A stretch of 64,000 nt of DNA. It comes from Aureococcus anophagefferens. Its lineage: Eukaryota; Sar; Pelagophyceae; Pelagomonadales; Pelagomonadaceae. Shown one piece after another: positions 26,709 through 35,597 of this stretch. The notes under the pieces are model-generated. The model saw only the letters and a list, made by a program, of their open reading frames with translations. It did no database searches and was not told the DNA's origin. The DNA lies in NCBI RefSeq assembly GCF_000186865.1, contig NW_008705567.1, positions 1,367,757 to 1,431,756 of the forward strand, given 5' to 3'. A program made the translations under genes and the position numbers. Position 1 is the first letter of the stretch. The number at the start of each line of letters is the position of its first letter.

Positions 26709-27248
26709 CTACTCGAGGCGGCGCTCGAAGACCATGGTCACGCTGTCCGTCCGCCGCGGCTCGTTCGTGATGAGGACCTCGAGGGCCTTGTCCCAGGGCG
26801 TGAAGGTGGCGTCGAAGAGCTTGCGCCGCCACTTGATGGACGCGCCGCCGAAGGAGCCGAGCATGGAGATGACGCCGCCGCCGCCGGGCTCGTCGAGGCT
26901 CTGGCCGACCTCGTAGTACGTGAACGCGCGGAGCCGGTCGCCGACGCGCTCGACGCCGTCGTTCTCCTGCTGCGAGCCGTCCTTGGTGACCATGTTGCCG
27001 TCCTTGGTCTGCTCGATGTCGATGAAGAACGGCAGCGGGTACTGCGCGACGACGAGCTCGGATTTCTCCATGGTCGGCGACAGCTGGACCGTGACGGCGC
27101 CCTGCTCCAGCTCGACCTCGATCTCAAAGTCCTCGCGCGTCAACGCGAGGCGCGTCCGGGGCGCCGACACGCGCGGCGCAACCGGCGCGCGGAAGGCCGC
27201 GGCCGCGGCGAGCACGACGCACAGACGCAATGGTGATGATGAGCGCAT
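26709..27248 (-). CDS. Plastid-targeted conserved-looking protein of unknown function
   Basis: A 179-residue protein. The leader MRSSSPLRLCVVLAAAAAFRAPVAP is a signal peptide with an AAAFRAP cleavage motif, very close to the heterokont ASAFAP plastid signal. The mature part is a small beta-rich acidic domain (DFEIEVELEQGAVTVQLSP, LVVAQYPLPFFIDIEQ, ISMLGSFGGASIKWRRKLFDAT, EVLITNEPRRTDSVTMVFERRLE). No catalytic motif is seen and the family is not recognised. Confidence 0.7.
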   Translation of the reverse strand: MRSSSPLRLCVVLAAAAAFRAPVAPRVSAPRTRLALTREDFEIEVELEQGAVTVQLSPTMEKSELVVAQYPLPFFIDIEQTKDGNMVTKDGSQQENDGVERVGDRLRAFTYYEVGQSLDEPGGGGVISMLGSFGGASIKWRRKLFDATFTPWDKALEVLITNEPRRTDSVTMVFERRLE

Positions 27249-27353
27249 GCTGCGCGTCGTGGCAGAGCTTGAGCAGCAAGGTTTTAGTTGGCGCAGATGT
27301 TGAGCCGTGCCAAACGCGCATGTTGCTAGGCCATTAAGGGCAGCCCTCCAACG

Positions 27354-29537
27354 ATGGCCGACGCGCCGCCGGCGTCGCCCGTCGCGACGAAACCATCCGC
27401 CGTGCCGTCGAGCCCGCAGGCCTGGGCCGAGACGCTGCAGCTCGACGACGACTCCGGCGACGACGGCGAGCGGTTCATCGACGTGGCCGTGGAGCGGTCG
27501 CTGCGCGTGGAGCGCGAGTACGGCCGCGAGGAGGCGGCGGACCTCGACGGCCCCGTGTCGGCGCCGCTGCGCCTCGCCTTCGAGGACGCGGCGCGCGGCG
27601 AGGTCGTCGGCGACGCGGCGCGCGACCTCGTCGAGGGCGCGTCGTCGCCGCCCATCGGCCCGCGGCGCAAGGTGAGCGATGCCCGGGGCGGGGCCCAGGC
27701 CTGGGCGAAGCTCGTGCGCCACGGCTTCGGCCTCGCCCCGGCGTCCGAGGGCCGGCCCTGCCAGGCGCGGCTGCCCCGGTCCGCGGCGGGCCGGGGCTGC
27801 GACGCGCGCGCGGAGCACCGCGACGCGGCGCGGCTCGCGCCCCTCGACGAGCACAACCTGGCCCTGCTGGACCTCGTGCACCCGCGCAAGTGGTCCAACC
27901 CGGCGCCGGGCGTCGGCGCGACCTACGACCTCGTGGTCGTGGGCGCGGGCGCCGCGGGCCTCGCGGCGGCGACGCAGGCCGCGCGGCGCGGCGCGCGGAC
28001 GGCGCTGGTCGAGGCGTCCCTCTTCGGCGGCGCGTCGCTGACGTCGGCCTGCGTGCCCGCCAAGGCCCTGGCGCGCGCCGCGCGGTGCGTCCGGGCCGCG
28101 CGGTCGTCGCTCGCGCACGAGCTCGGCGTGAACGCGCCCGTGCACAAGGCCGCGGACTTTGGCGCCGTCGCGCGGCGCATGCGGCGGCTGCGGGCGCGCC
28201 TCGCCGCCGCCGACGCGCCGAAGCACCTCGAGAAGCGCCACCCGAATTTGTCCGTGTTCTCCGGGACGGCGGAGTTCGTCTCGGAGGACTGCGTCGAGGT
28301 CGCCGCGGACGGCGACCGCCGCCGGCTCGCGTTCGCCCACTGTATCGTGGCCACGGGCGCGTCGCCGGCGCTCCCGGACGTGCCGGGCCTGCGCGAGGCG
28401 CCCTACCGCACGCACCTGAGCTGGTACGACTGCGAGGAGCTGCCGCGGCGCGCGGTCGTGCTCGGCGGCGGGCCCCAGGCGGCGGAGACGGCCCAGGCTT
28501 TGAGCGTGCTGGGCTGCCGCGTCTGCCTCGCGGCGCGCGGCGAGTTCCTGCCGCGGGAGGATGCCGCCGCGGCGTCGGTCGTGCGCCGCGAGCTCGAGGC
28601 CGACGGCGTCGAGATTTTGACGAACGTGTCCTTCGTCGCCGTGTCCGTCGACGAGGCCGAGGCGCTGCCCGTGGGCGTCGCCATCCGCGAGACCAACGAC
28701 TTCTACGCGAGCGAGAAGCGCGTGCTCCGCTGCGACGCGTTATTGGTGGCGGCGGGCCGGAAGCCGCGCGTGGCCGGGTTGGGGTTGGACGCCGCGGGCG
28801 TCGCCTACGACGCGCAGAACGGCATTCGAGTCGACGGTATGTTGCGGACGTCGAACCCGCGGATCTTCGCCGCGGGCGACGTCGCGTCGGGCTACCAGCA
28901 CGCGCACGCGGCCGTCGCGATGGCGGCCGCGGCCGTCGAGAACGCGCTGTTCGGAGGCGACGCGGACTTTGGGGCCGTGCTCCTGCCCTGGGTGACGCAC
29001 ACGGCGCCGGAGCTCGCCCACGTGGGCCTGTACGAGCGCGACGTCGCCGGCGGCTGCGACGTCTACGAGACGGACCTGGCGCACGTCGACCGCGCGATCT
29101 TGGACGGCGACGAGGGCGGCCTCGTGCGCGTCGTCACGGCCCGGGGGAGCGACGAGATCCTGGGGGCGACGGTCGTCGCGCCCCACGCCGGGGACCTCAT
29201 CGCGGAGATCGCCGTGGCCATGCACGGCAAGCTCGGCCTCGGCGAGCTCGGCCGCGTCGTCGTGCCCTACCCGGCGCTCGCGCAGGCCGTCCAGGCCTGC
29301 GGCGTCGCCTACAACCGCACGGTCTGGGACACCATCGCCTCGCCGACGACGCTCGAGAGCCTCCGCGTCCGCAACAACAGCGACGCGGACCCGCCGGACG
29401 CGCCGCCGGACGCGCCGCCGCCGCCGCCAGAGCCCGCGCCGCCGGAGCCCGCGCGGGCCTGGCCCCTCTACGCCGCGCTCGCCTACGGCGCGGCCGCGAC
29501 GGTCGCCGCCGTCGCCGCCGCGCGACGTCGCTCGTAA
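27354..29537 (+). CDS. MerA-like FAD disulfide oxidoreductase homologue with altered active site
   Basis: A 727-residue protein. A variable N-terminal region (1-190) precedes the FAD fold (YDLVVVGAGAAGLAAATQAA), the NAD fold (RAVVLGGGPQAAETAQALSVLG), the second FAD motif (PRIFAAGDVASGYQHAHAA) and the dimerisation domain ending YPALAQAVQACGVAYNRTV. That ending resembles mercuric-reductase-like proteins. The redox pair is broken: where the family has GG-x-C-x4-C, this has GGASLTSACVPAK, with Ser at the first Cys. The C-terminal HP(T)xxE-type base is replaced by YPALAQ. The C-terminus has a Pro-rich linker and a membrane anchor (YAALAYGAAATVAAVAAARRR). Disulfide reductase activity is unlikely as written. 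Confidence 0.8.
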   Translation: MADAPPASPVATKPSAVPSSPQAWAETLQLDDDSGDDGERFIDVAVERSLRVEREYGREEAADLDGPVSAPLRLAFEDAARGEVVGDAARDLVEGASSPPIGPRRKVSDARGGAQAWAKLVRHGFGLAPASEGRPCQARLPRSAAGRGCDARAEHRDAARLAPLDEHNLALLDLVHPRKWSNPAPGVGATYDLVVVGAGAAGLAAATQAARRGARTALVEASLFGGASLTSACVPAKALARAARCVRAARSSLAHELGVNAPVHKAADFGAVARRMRRLRARLAAADAPKHLEKRHPNLSVFSGTAEFVSEDCVEVAADGDRRRLAFAHCIVATGASPALPDVPGLREAPYRTHLSWYDCEELPRRAVVLGGGPQAAETAQALSVLGCRVCLAARGEFLPREDAAAASVVRRELEADGVEILTNVSFVAVSVDEAEALPVGVAIRETNDFYASEKRVLRCDALLVAAGRKPRVAGLGLDAAGVAYDAQNGIRVDGMLRTSNPRIFAAGDVASGYQHAHAAVAMAAAAVENALFGGDADFGAVLLPWVTHTAPELAHVGLYERDVAGGCDVYETDLAHVDRAILDGDEGGLVRVVTARGSDEILGATVVAPHAGDLIAEIAVAMHGKLGLGELGRVVVPYPALAQAVQACGVAYNRTVWDTIASPTTLESLRVRNNSDADPPDAPPDAPPPPPEPAPPEPARAWPLYAALAYGAAATVAAVAAARRRS

Positions 29538-29548
29538 AAAGGAGTCCG

Positions 29549-30283
29549 TTAGGACTCGGCGACGAAGGGCCGGTGCTCGAGGAGCGGGATGCGCGGCCCG
29601 TCGGCCTTCCAGGGCCCGAGGACGTCGTAGGAGAAGCCGAGCGCGCGCGCCGCGTCCTTGTAGACGTTCTTCCGCTCCCGGGGGGGGTCGACGCGCGGCG
29701 CGTGGGGCGCGAAGAGCAAGCCGACGACGTCGCAGTTGTCCGCGTCCGCGTCCGCGAGGGCCGCGAGGACGCCCCAGTGGCAGACAACGACGGCGCGCTT
29801 CTCGCCCGCGGCCGCGCGGCGCGCCAGGTCCGTCACGAGCGCGAGCGTCGCGCGCGCGGCCCGCCGGCCGAGCTCGCGCTTGCTCTGCGTCGCCTCGTCG
29901 TCCGGGTCCCAGTGCTCCGACGGCTCGCCGACCGTTTCGAAGACGTCGCGCGCGGCGAGCCCGCACGGCGGCAGCGCGTCTAAAAACGGCGCGAGGCCCG
30001 CGCCGAGCCGGCCCCGCGACTGCGCCATGTGCCACCAGTGCTCGCGCGCCGCGGGGCAGAGCCGCCAGGCGGCGCTTTCGCACGCGCCGAAGGCGCGCGC
30101 CGCGGTCTGCACGCAGCGCAGCAGCGGCGACACGAGCACCGTCTCCAGGTCCCAGCGCGCCGCGCGCTGCCGCCAGGCGTCGGCCTGCGCGGCGCCGCGG
30201 GTCGTGAGCTCCGGATCGGGCAGGTCCTCGCGCGTCGCGTTCGCCTGCGACTCGCCGTGGCGCATGAGGAGGACGAGCAGCAT
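29549..30283 (-). CDS. Histidine phosphatase superfamily protein
   Basis: A 244-residue branch-1/2 histidine phosphatase. The phosphohistidine is in LLVLLMRHGESQAN at the very start. The first Arg partner is in VSPLLRCVQTA, and the second catalytic His is in AVVVCHWGVLAAL. The substrate could be a phosphosugar or phosphoprotein. No targeting signal is evident. The stop is 11 bases from the stop of the flavoprotein gene, with a small inverted repeat (GAGTCC/GGACTC) between them. Nothing further is seen in the 151 bases between its start and the next gene's stop. Confidence 0.82.
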   Translation of the reverse strand: MLLVLLMRHGESQANATREDLPDPELTTRGAAQADAWRQRAARWDLETVLVSPLLRCVQTAARAFGACESAAWRLCPAAREHWWHMAQSRGRLGAGLAPFLDALPPCGLAARDVFETVGEPSEHWDPDDEATQSKRELGRRAARATLALVTDLARRAAAGEKRAVVVCHWGVLAALADADADNCDVVGLLFAPHAPRVDPPRERKNVYKDAARALGFSYDVLGPWKADGPRIPLLEHRPFVAES

Positions 30284-30434
30284 AGTTTCGTGGATTTTAG
30301 CACTCCATGCTCATCGAGTTTGGGCCAAAATTGAAGCCCAATTGAAGCGATGTTGCAGAATATCGCGCCACAGTCGCCGCGCTGCGCACGTCACATGCGA
30401 AGATGCTCGCGAACGGACAGCGATGTTTACACAA

Positions 30435-31259
30435 CTAGACCCCGGCGTCGCGGAGCGCGGCGGAGCTCGCGTCGTAGGCGCCGAAGTAGACGAGCCCCCC
30501 CAGCGAGAGCCAGAAGACGCGCGCGGAGAGGCCGGAGAAGAAGGCCCGCGGGCCCTCGTGGGCCGCGATGCGCCGCGCGCACTCGAGCGTGCCCCGGTCG
30601 TAGGCGACGCCCGCCGCGTCCGCGCCGAGCATGAGCCGCGTCTTGACGACGTCGAGCGGCGTCGTCGCGGCCGCGGCGACGCCGCCGGAGAGCGAGCCGC
30701 AGAGCGCGACGTGGACCGGCGCCAGGGGCTCGCCGCGCCGCGCGCCGACCCAGAGCACCTTCATGCGCTCGAGGAGCGGCATCTGGAGGATCGAGAACGG
30801 CACCTCGCGCATCACCGTCGCCGCGAAGCCGCGGTAGAAGGCGGCGAGGCCGCCGGCGGCGTAGATCTGCGCCGCGCCCCTGCCGAGGCTCGCGTCGATC
30901 TGGCCCGCCTGCTGCGACTGCTTGACGACCTCCACGGGCACGCGGATGGAGCACGCGCAGAGCTCGCCGGCCGACGCGGCCGCGATCTGCGCGAGGACGG
31001 AGTCCGCGCCGAGAACGTGCCGCGTCGTCTCGTAGACGGAGAAGAAGAGCGCCGCGCCGGGCACGGACCCCGCCGCCGCCGCGCCCAGGCCTCGGTAGAT
31101 GCCCGTGAAGCCGCCGGCTTTGAGGAAGCCCTGGGGCGCCTGGAGCCGCGTCTTCACCGTGTCGATGGGGAAGAGCGACACGTCGACGGCGAACCCCGCC
31201 GCGCCGCCGGCACACAGCGCTCGCGCGAATGGTGTTGGTGCAGCGCTTTCGCCGCCCAT
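30435..31259 (-). CDS. SLC25A26: Mitochondrial carrier, S-adenosylmethionine carrier type
   Basis: A 274-residue protein with three mitochondrial-carrier repeats, each with the Px(D/E)xx(K/R) signature: PIDTVKTRLQ, PVEVVKQSQQ and PLDVVKTRLM. The short first repeat (LFPIDTVKTRLQAPQGFLKAGGFTGIYRGL) and the unusual second signature IRVPVEVVKQ are characteristic of the SAM carrier (SLC25A26/SAMC). It exchanges cytosolic SAM for SAH across the mitochondrial or plastid inner membrane. Start at 31259; the divergent dehydratase begins 68 bases away. Confidence 0.88.
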   Translation of the reverse strand: MGGESAAPTPFARALCAGGAAGFAVDVSLFPIDTVKTRLQAPQGFLKAGGFTGIYRGLGAAAAGSVPGAALFFSVYETTRHVLGADSVLAQIAAASAGELCACSIRVPVEVVKQSQQAGQIDASLGRGAAQIYAAGGLAAFYRGFAATVMREVPFSILQMPLLERMKVLWVGARRGEPLAPVHVALCGSLSGGVAAAATTPLDVVKTRLMLGADAAGVAYDRGTLECARRIAAHEGPRAFFSGLSARVFWLSLGGLVYFGAYDASSAALRDAGV

Positions 31260-31327
31260 GTTGTGCAGCGCGTGCGGACACGCTGTTCAAAACGCTCGCT
31301 AAAAACAAGTTCTTGCTGCCACAGCCC

Positions 31328-32356
31328 ATGATCATGATGGGCTCCCGCACGCTCTCTGCGGCGGCGCTCGCCATGATCGGCGGCTCGCGCGCGCTGTCGA
31401 CGACCCCCCACATCGTCACGCCGCTCGTGCGCTCGGCCTTCCTCAGCGGCAAGCTCGGCAGCGAGGTCTACCTGAAGCTCGACTGCCACCAGCCGTCGGG
31501 CTCCTTCAAGCTGCGCGGCATCGGCGCCACGGTCGCCGCGGCGAAGGCATCCGGCGCGTCCGGCGTCGTGTCGAGCAGCGGCGGCAACGCGGGCCTGGCG
31601 ACGGCGCACGCGGCGGCGGCGCTCGGCCTCGCCTGCACCGTCGTCCTGCCGACGACGACGCCGGCGTCCGTGCGGGCGAAGCTCGAGGACGAGTACGGCG
31701 CGGCCGTCGTCGTCGCGGGAGACGTCTGGGACGAGGCCAACGTCGAGGCGGCGCGCATCGCGGACGCCGCCGGCAGCCCCCTCGTGCACCCCTTCGAGGG
31801 CGAGGCGACGTGGGACGGCCACGCGTCCGTCGTAGGCGAGATCGACGGCCAGCTCGCGGCGCTCGGCGCGCCGCCCATGGACGCGCTCGTGACCTGCGTG
31901 GGCGGCGGCGGCCTGCTCATGGGCGTGCTCCGGGGCCTCGAGGCGGCGAATCGGCCGCGCAAGGTCGACGTCGTCGCCGCCGAGACCGCCGGCGCGGACT
32001 CGTTCGCGCGATCCGTCGAGGCGGGCGCCCCCGCCACCATCGCCATCACGTCCATCGCCAAGTCCCTCGGCGCGGCGACGCCGAGCGCCGCCGTCCTCGC
32101 CGCCGCGCGGGCCTACGGCGCGGTGCACCCGCACGTCGTCTCCGACGGCGCGGCCGTCGCGGCGTGCGTCGCGCTGGCCAACGAGCGGCGCGTGCTCGTC
32201 GAGCCGGCCTGCGGCGCGGCCTGCGCCGCCGTCTACGGCGACCCGCCGCCGGTCCTCGCCGGGAAGCGCTGCGTCGTCGTCGAGGTCTGCGGCGGCGCCG
32301 TCGTGTCCCTGCCCCAGCTCCGGGACTGGGCGGAGGAGTTTGACGTGGTGTTTTAA
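31328..32356 (+). CDS. PLP-dependent serine/threonine dehydratase
   Basis: A 342-residue fold-type II enzyme. The PLP lysine is in HQPSGSFKLRG, the substrate/phosphate loop is VSSSGGNAGLATA, and the glycine-rich loop is CVGGGGLLMGV. Length and the absence of a regulatory ACT domain fit L-serine dehydratase or catabolic threonine dehydratase, giving pyruvate or 2-oxobutyrate. The start MIMMGSRTLSAAALAMIGGSRALS looks mitochondrial; an earlier ATG (31229) overlaps the divergent carrier and is less likely. The last codon and stop (TTTTAA) overlap the stop of the convergent ALG9 gene. Confidence 0.86.
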   Translation: MIMMGSRTLSAAALAMIGGSRALSTTPHIVTPLVRSAFLSGKLGSEVYLKLDCHQPSGSFKLRGIGATVAAAKASGASGVVSSSGGNAGLATAHAAAALGLACTVVLPTTTPASVRAKLEDEYGAAVVVAGDVWDEANVEAARIADAAGSPLVHPFEGEATWDGHASVVGEIDGQLAALGAPPMDALVTCVGGGGLLMGVLRGLEAANRPRKVDVVAAETAGADSFARSVEAGAPATIAITSIAKSLGAATPSAAVLAAARAYGAVHPHVVSDGAAVAACVALANERRVLVEPACGAACAAVYGDPPPVLAGKRCVVVEVCGGAVVSLPQLRDWAEEFDVVF

Positions 32357-34221
32357 GGGACCGGCGCGAGGACCGCGTAGGCCCCCCAGGCCGCGCGGCG
32401 CCGCGAGTAGCCCGGGACGAGGAACGCGCGCGCGGCCGCGCCCGTGTTCGCCGCGTCGAGGAACGGCGCGGAGAACGCGACGCCCCAGGCGCGCCCGTCG
32501 GCTTCGAGCGCCGCGGCGAGCGACGGCGCCGGGTCGTCGCCAATTCTCAAGTCGACGGCGACGTCGCAGGCCGCGGGCGCGACGTAGGAGCCCGGCCGCT
32601 CCGCGTTTTCCGCGTTGAAGTGCGCGGACACGTCCGCGGCCGCGACGCCCAGGGACGCGGCGAGGCCCGGCGCCTGCGCGTCGTAGAGGCGCGGCAGCTG
32701 GCCGTCGAAGCGCGTCTCGACGAAGCCGAGCCGCGCGTTCGGCGGCAAAGAGAACGTCGACGCGTAGCGGTGCCACCTGGGCAGCACAAAGGGGTCCGAT
32801 CTCGGCCTCTTCCACTCGTTTCGGCTGATTTTTGGACGAGCGATCATCTCTCGGAGCGTCCTCGACGCGTGGATGCTTCCTCCGGAACGCGCGCGCGCGG
32901 AACACTCACGTCGAAGCGACGTCGAATCATCGTTTCGCGGCTCCGGGCGCCGCTCGCCGCCGACGCAGACCGTCGCGTTGCCGGGAAGCTGCGCCGCGGC
33001 GCGCCCCGCGAAGGCCCAGGCGGCCATCTGGGGCCGGGCGTAGTACTCCGTCGTCGCGGCGACGCGGCTCAGGCCGAACAGCAGCGCCGCGGCGACCGCG
33101 GCGCCGCGGACGGCGTTCCGCGTCGCCGCGGGCGCCGCGACGCGCGCGCCGATGTTCGCCGCGATGGCCGCGGCCTCGTCGAGGGCGACGGCGGCGGCGA
33201 CGTAGAGGCTCGGCAGGGCCGGGAAGAGGAAGCGCTCCTCCTTGTGGGGCCGGCTCAGGAGGAGGCCGAGCCAGAGCGCCGCGGGCGCGGCCTGCGCCAG
33301 GAGCGCCGCCGAGGACGCGCGCGGGTCGCCCGTGCCCAGGAGCGCGCGCGCCGCGACGATGGGCACGAGGCCGAGGAAGAGCAGGAAGCCCACGTTCGCG
33401 TTCAGAAGCAGGTTCTTGGCGTAGAAGGTCCAGGGCTCGACGCCGTAGAGCTCGTCGCCGCCCTCCGTCGCGTTGTAGCGGAAGACGTTCCACAGCGGCG
33501 ACGTGAGGCGCCCGTAGGCTACAGCATCAAAGGCCGCGACGGGCAGGCCCACGACCACGCCGGCGACGACGCCGGAGACCGCGACCTCGGCCAGGCCGCG
33601 GACCGCGCCCCGCGCCGCGGTCTCCGCCGCGACGACGGAAACGAAGAGCGGCACGAAGAGCACGGCCACGAAGGGCCAGCCGGGCCAGAGCGTCGCCGCG
33701 ACGGCGAAGAAGACCGCGCCGCGGCGGTCGCCCGCGAGCTGCCGCGCCTGCGACAGCGCCGCGAGCGTCGCCGCGGCCGCGGAGGGGAGCAGCGCGTTCG
33801 ACGCCGCGAACAGGCCCGCGGACGCCGCGATCAGGCCCAGCGCGCACGCCGCCGCGCCGCCGCCGAAGCGCGCCGCGACGCCGCGCACGAGCGCGACCTC
33901 CGCGAGGGCGTGGGGCGCCGCGAGGCCCGCGCAGCGGACAAACGCGAACGTCGCGAGCGGCGCGGCGCCGGCCACAACGTCGCCGAGCCGCGCGACGGCC
34001 GCGTAGGGCGCCACGTAGGCCCAGGACCGCAGGGCGTAGTTCGGCGCGTACTCCCAGGTCTGCAACGGCCGGCGGAAGGCGCCGTCGCTCCGCGCGAGCA
34101 GGTGCACGCCCTCCCAGTAGTTGTAGACCTCGTCGCAGTCCGCGACGCCGGAGACGAGGGCGCCGTAGAGCCGCAGCGGCACGAGCACGGCGACCGCGGC
34201 GAGGGTGAGGCGGTCGACCAT
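32353..34221 (-). CDS. ALG9: ALG9-type alpha-1,2-mannosyltransferase (ER), split by an introner
   Basis: Exons 32954-34221 and 32353-32776 join (phase 2) to 563 residues: ...NATVCVGGE|WHRYASTFSLPP.... Motifs of GT22 ALG9 are clear: DCDEVYNYWEGVHLL near the start, TWEYAPNYALRSWAY, and HKEERFLFPALPSLY, plus about ten membrane spans. ALG9 adds mannose to the dolichol-linked glycan in the ER lumen. The soluble tail WHRYASTFSLPPNARL...FDGQLPRLY matches the family end only after splicing. The intron (32777-32953) is an aged introner read through in frame, and its donor would be GC rather than GT. Confidence 0.88.
   Translation of the reverse strand: MVDRLTLAAVAVLVPLRLYGALVSGVADCDEVYNYWEGVHLLARSDGAFRRPLQTWEYAPNYALRSWAYVAPYAAVARLGDVVAGAAPLATFAFVRCAGLAAPHALAEVALVRGVAARFGGGAAACALGLIAASAGLFAASNALLPSAAAATLAALSQARQLAGDRRGAVFFAVAATLWPGWPFVAVLFVPLFVSVVAAETAARGAVRGLAEVAVSGVVAGVVVGLPVAAFDAVAYGRLTSPLWNVFRYNATEGGDELYGVEPWTFYAKNLLLNANVGFLLFLGLVPIVAARALLGTGDPRASSAALLAQAAPAALWLGLLLSRPHKEERFLFPALPSLYVAAAVALDEAAAIAANIGARVAAPAATRNAVRGAAVAAALLFGLSRVAATTEYYARPQMAAWAFAGRAAAQLPGNATVCVGGERRPEPRNDDSTSLRRECSARARSGGSIHASRTLREMIARPKISRNEWKRPRSDPFVLPRWHRYASTFSLPPNARLGFVETRFDGQLPRLYDAQAPGLAASLGVAAADVSAHFNAENAERPGSYVAPAACDVAVDLRIGDDPAPSLAAALEADGRAWGVAFSAPFLDAANTGAAARAFLVPGYSRRRAAWGAYAVLAPVP
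32777..32945 (-). mobile_element. Introner 2 (169 bp), diverged
   Basis: The right end is intact (sense ...GTGCTGCCCAG). The left end is eroded (CGGAGCCGCGAAACG where others have CAGGGCAGGACAAG). The target duplication has drifted: sense GCGGCGCC at 32946-32953 against GTGGCACC at 32769-32776 (6 of 8). The core GATTTTTGGACGAGCGATCA is kept. Confidence 0.88.
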
Positions 34222-34337
34222 GGTTCGATCGGCGGAGCGGCTTGTCACGCAGACGGCGCGCACGCCATGAGCTGCCACTCCTTTAGCGAAGCGTCAACAA
34301 CGCAAACGTGCCGTATTAATTGAAACGCAGCCCGTCC

Positions 34338-35597
34338 ATGGACGCCGAGTATAGCCCACTGGAGTCGTCCCACGTGCGCATCGCCGTCGCGCCGTCGACG
34401 CCGAACGGCACCACCACCACCACGCCGTCGACGCCAAACCATACGCCATCACAAACGCCGCAGACGACGCCGCGCAAGCGGCTCAAGATCGCCTTCTCCG
34501 GCGCCGAGAACTTGGCGGCGCAGACGCCCTACGACCGCGAGCCGGGCAGCCCGCTGACGCCGCAGCCCGAGCCGGCGCGCGACGGCGTCGCCGCGCTGCT
34601 CATCCTGGGCAGCGCCTGCGCGGCGTCGCTCCAGGCCTTCGACGCGTCGTTCTTGAGCGGCGAGCTCCACTGGACCGTCATCTCGACGGCGATCAACGCG
34701 GCGTCGCTGCCCGTGCTCGGCGGCTTGTTTTACGTGCGCGGCGCGACGTCGCGGCCCACGGGCCGGCGGCTGCGGGCGAGCGAGCGCGGGGGCTGGCTCT
34801 GGGTCCGGTCCGCGCTCGGCGGATTAGCTTTAAACGCGGCGGTCTGCGGCGTCACGCACGTCGACCTCGCGAGCGCGAACACGATCATGTTCTCCATGCC
34901 GTGCTTCGCGTGCGCCCTCGCGGCGCTGGCGACGAAGACGCTGCCGGGCCGGGGCGACGTGCTGATCTTGCTGACGGGCTTCGGGGGCACGATCGCCGTC
35001 GTCGCGCCGGGCCTGCTCCTGCGCCTCGCGGCGCCCGCGGCGCCCGCGCCCGCGCCGCGGCGGACGCGCGGCGAGGCGCTGTTGGGCTACGGCGGCGCGC
35101 TCGGCTTCGCGCTGTCGAACGCGGCCGCGTGCGTCGTCACGTCCGCGAAGCTCAGGGACGCGCGGCCGCTCGTGCTCTGCGCGGCGCAGGCGTTCTGCGC
35201 GTTGGTCCTCGCGCTGACGGCGTGCTACGCGTGCCGGGCCGACGTCGCGCCGTCCTTCGAGCTGCTCGCGCGCGACGGCCGCGTCGCGCTGCTCCTGCTG
35301 CTCGAGGTCGTGAGCTTCCCGCTGTCGTCGTTCCTCCGCGTCGCGGCGCTCGTCGTGAGCCGCAACGTCTTCGTCGTGTCTTTGTTATACGCTGAGATCC
35401 CCCTCGTGCTCCTCTGGGACCGCATCTTCCGGGGCACGCCCGTGCTGCCCCACCAGGCCTTCGGCGTCGCCGTCATCATCGCGGGCGCGCTCGGCGGCAA
35501 CCTCGTCAAGACCGCGCGCGGCCGCGGCCGCGGCGAGCGGTCGGCGCTCCTCGTGTCCCTGCCGCGGCCCCCGAGGAATCGCCTAGGCGCCGAGTAA
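34338..35597 (+). CDS. Drug/metabolite transporter (EamA/TPT-like), multi-pass
   Basis: A 419-residue protein. The Ser/Thr/Pro-rich cytosolic N-terminus (TPNGTTTTTPSTPNHTPSQT) is followed by about ten short membrane spans (AALLILGSACAASLQAF, ISTAINAASLPVLGGLFYV, IMFSMPCFACALAALATK, VLILLTGFGGTIAVVAPG, FCALVLALTACYACR, VFVVSLLYAEIPLVLLWDRIF, GVAVIIAGALGGNLV). The ten-helix, internally repeated layout and the Ala-Asn-Thr region in helix 3/4 fit the DMT superfamily. The substrate is unknown; nucleotide sugars or metabolites are possible. The start is the first true ATG (34338). Confidence 0.72.
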   Translation: MDAEYSPLESSHVRIAVAPSTPNGTTTTTPSTPNHTPSQTPQTTPRKRLKIAFSGAENLAAQTPYDREPGSPLTPQPEPARDGVAALLILGSACAASLQAFDASFLSGELHWTVISTAINAASLPVLGGLFYVRGATSRPTGRRLRASERGGWLWVRSALGGLALNAAVCGVTHVDLASANTIMFSMPCFACALAALATKTLPGRGDVLILLTGFGGTIAVVAPGLLLRLAAPAAPAPAPRRTRGEALLGYGGALGFALSNAAACVVTSAKLRDARPLVLCAAQAFCALVLALTACYACRADVAPSFELLARDGRVALLLLLEVVSFPLSSFLRVAALVVSRNVFVVSLLYAEIPLVLLWDRIFRGTPVLPHQAFGVAVIIAGALGGNLVKTARGRGRGERSALLVSLPRPPRNRLGAE

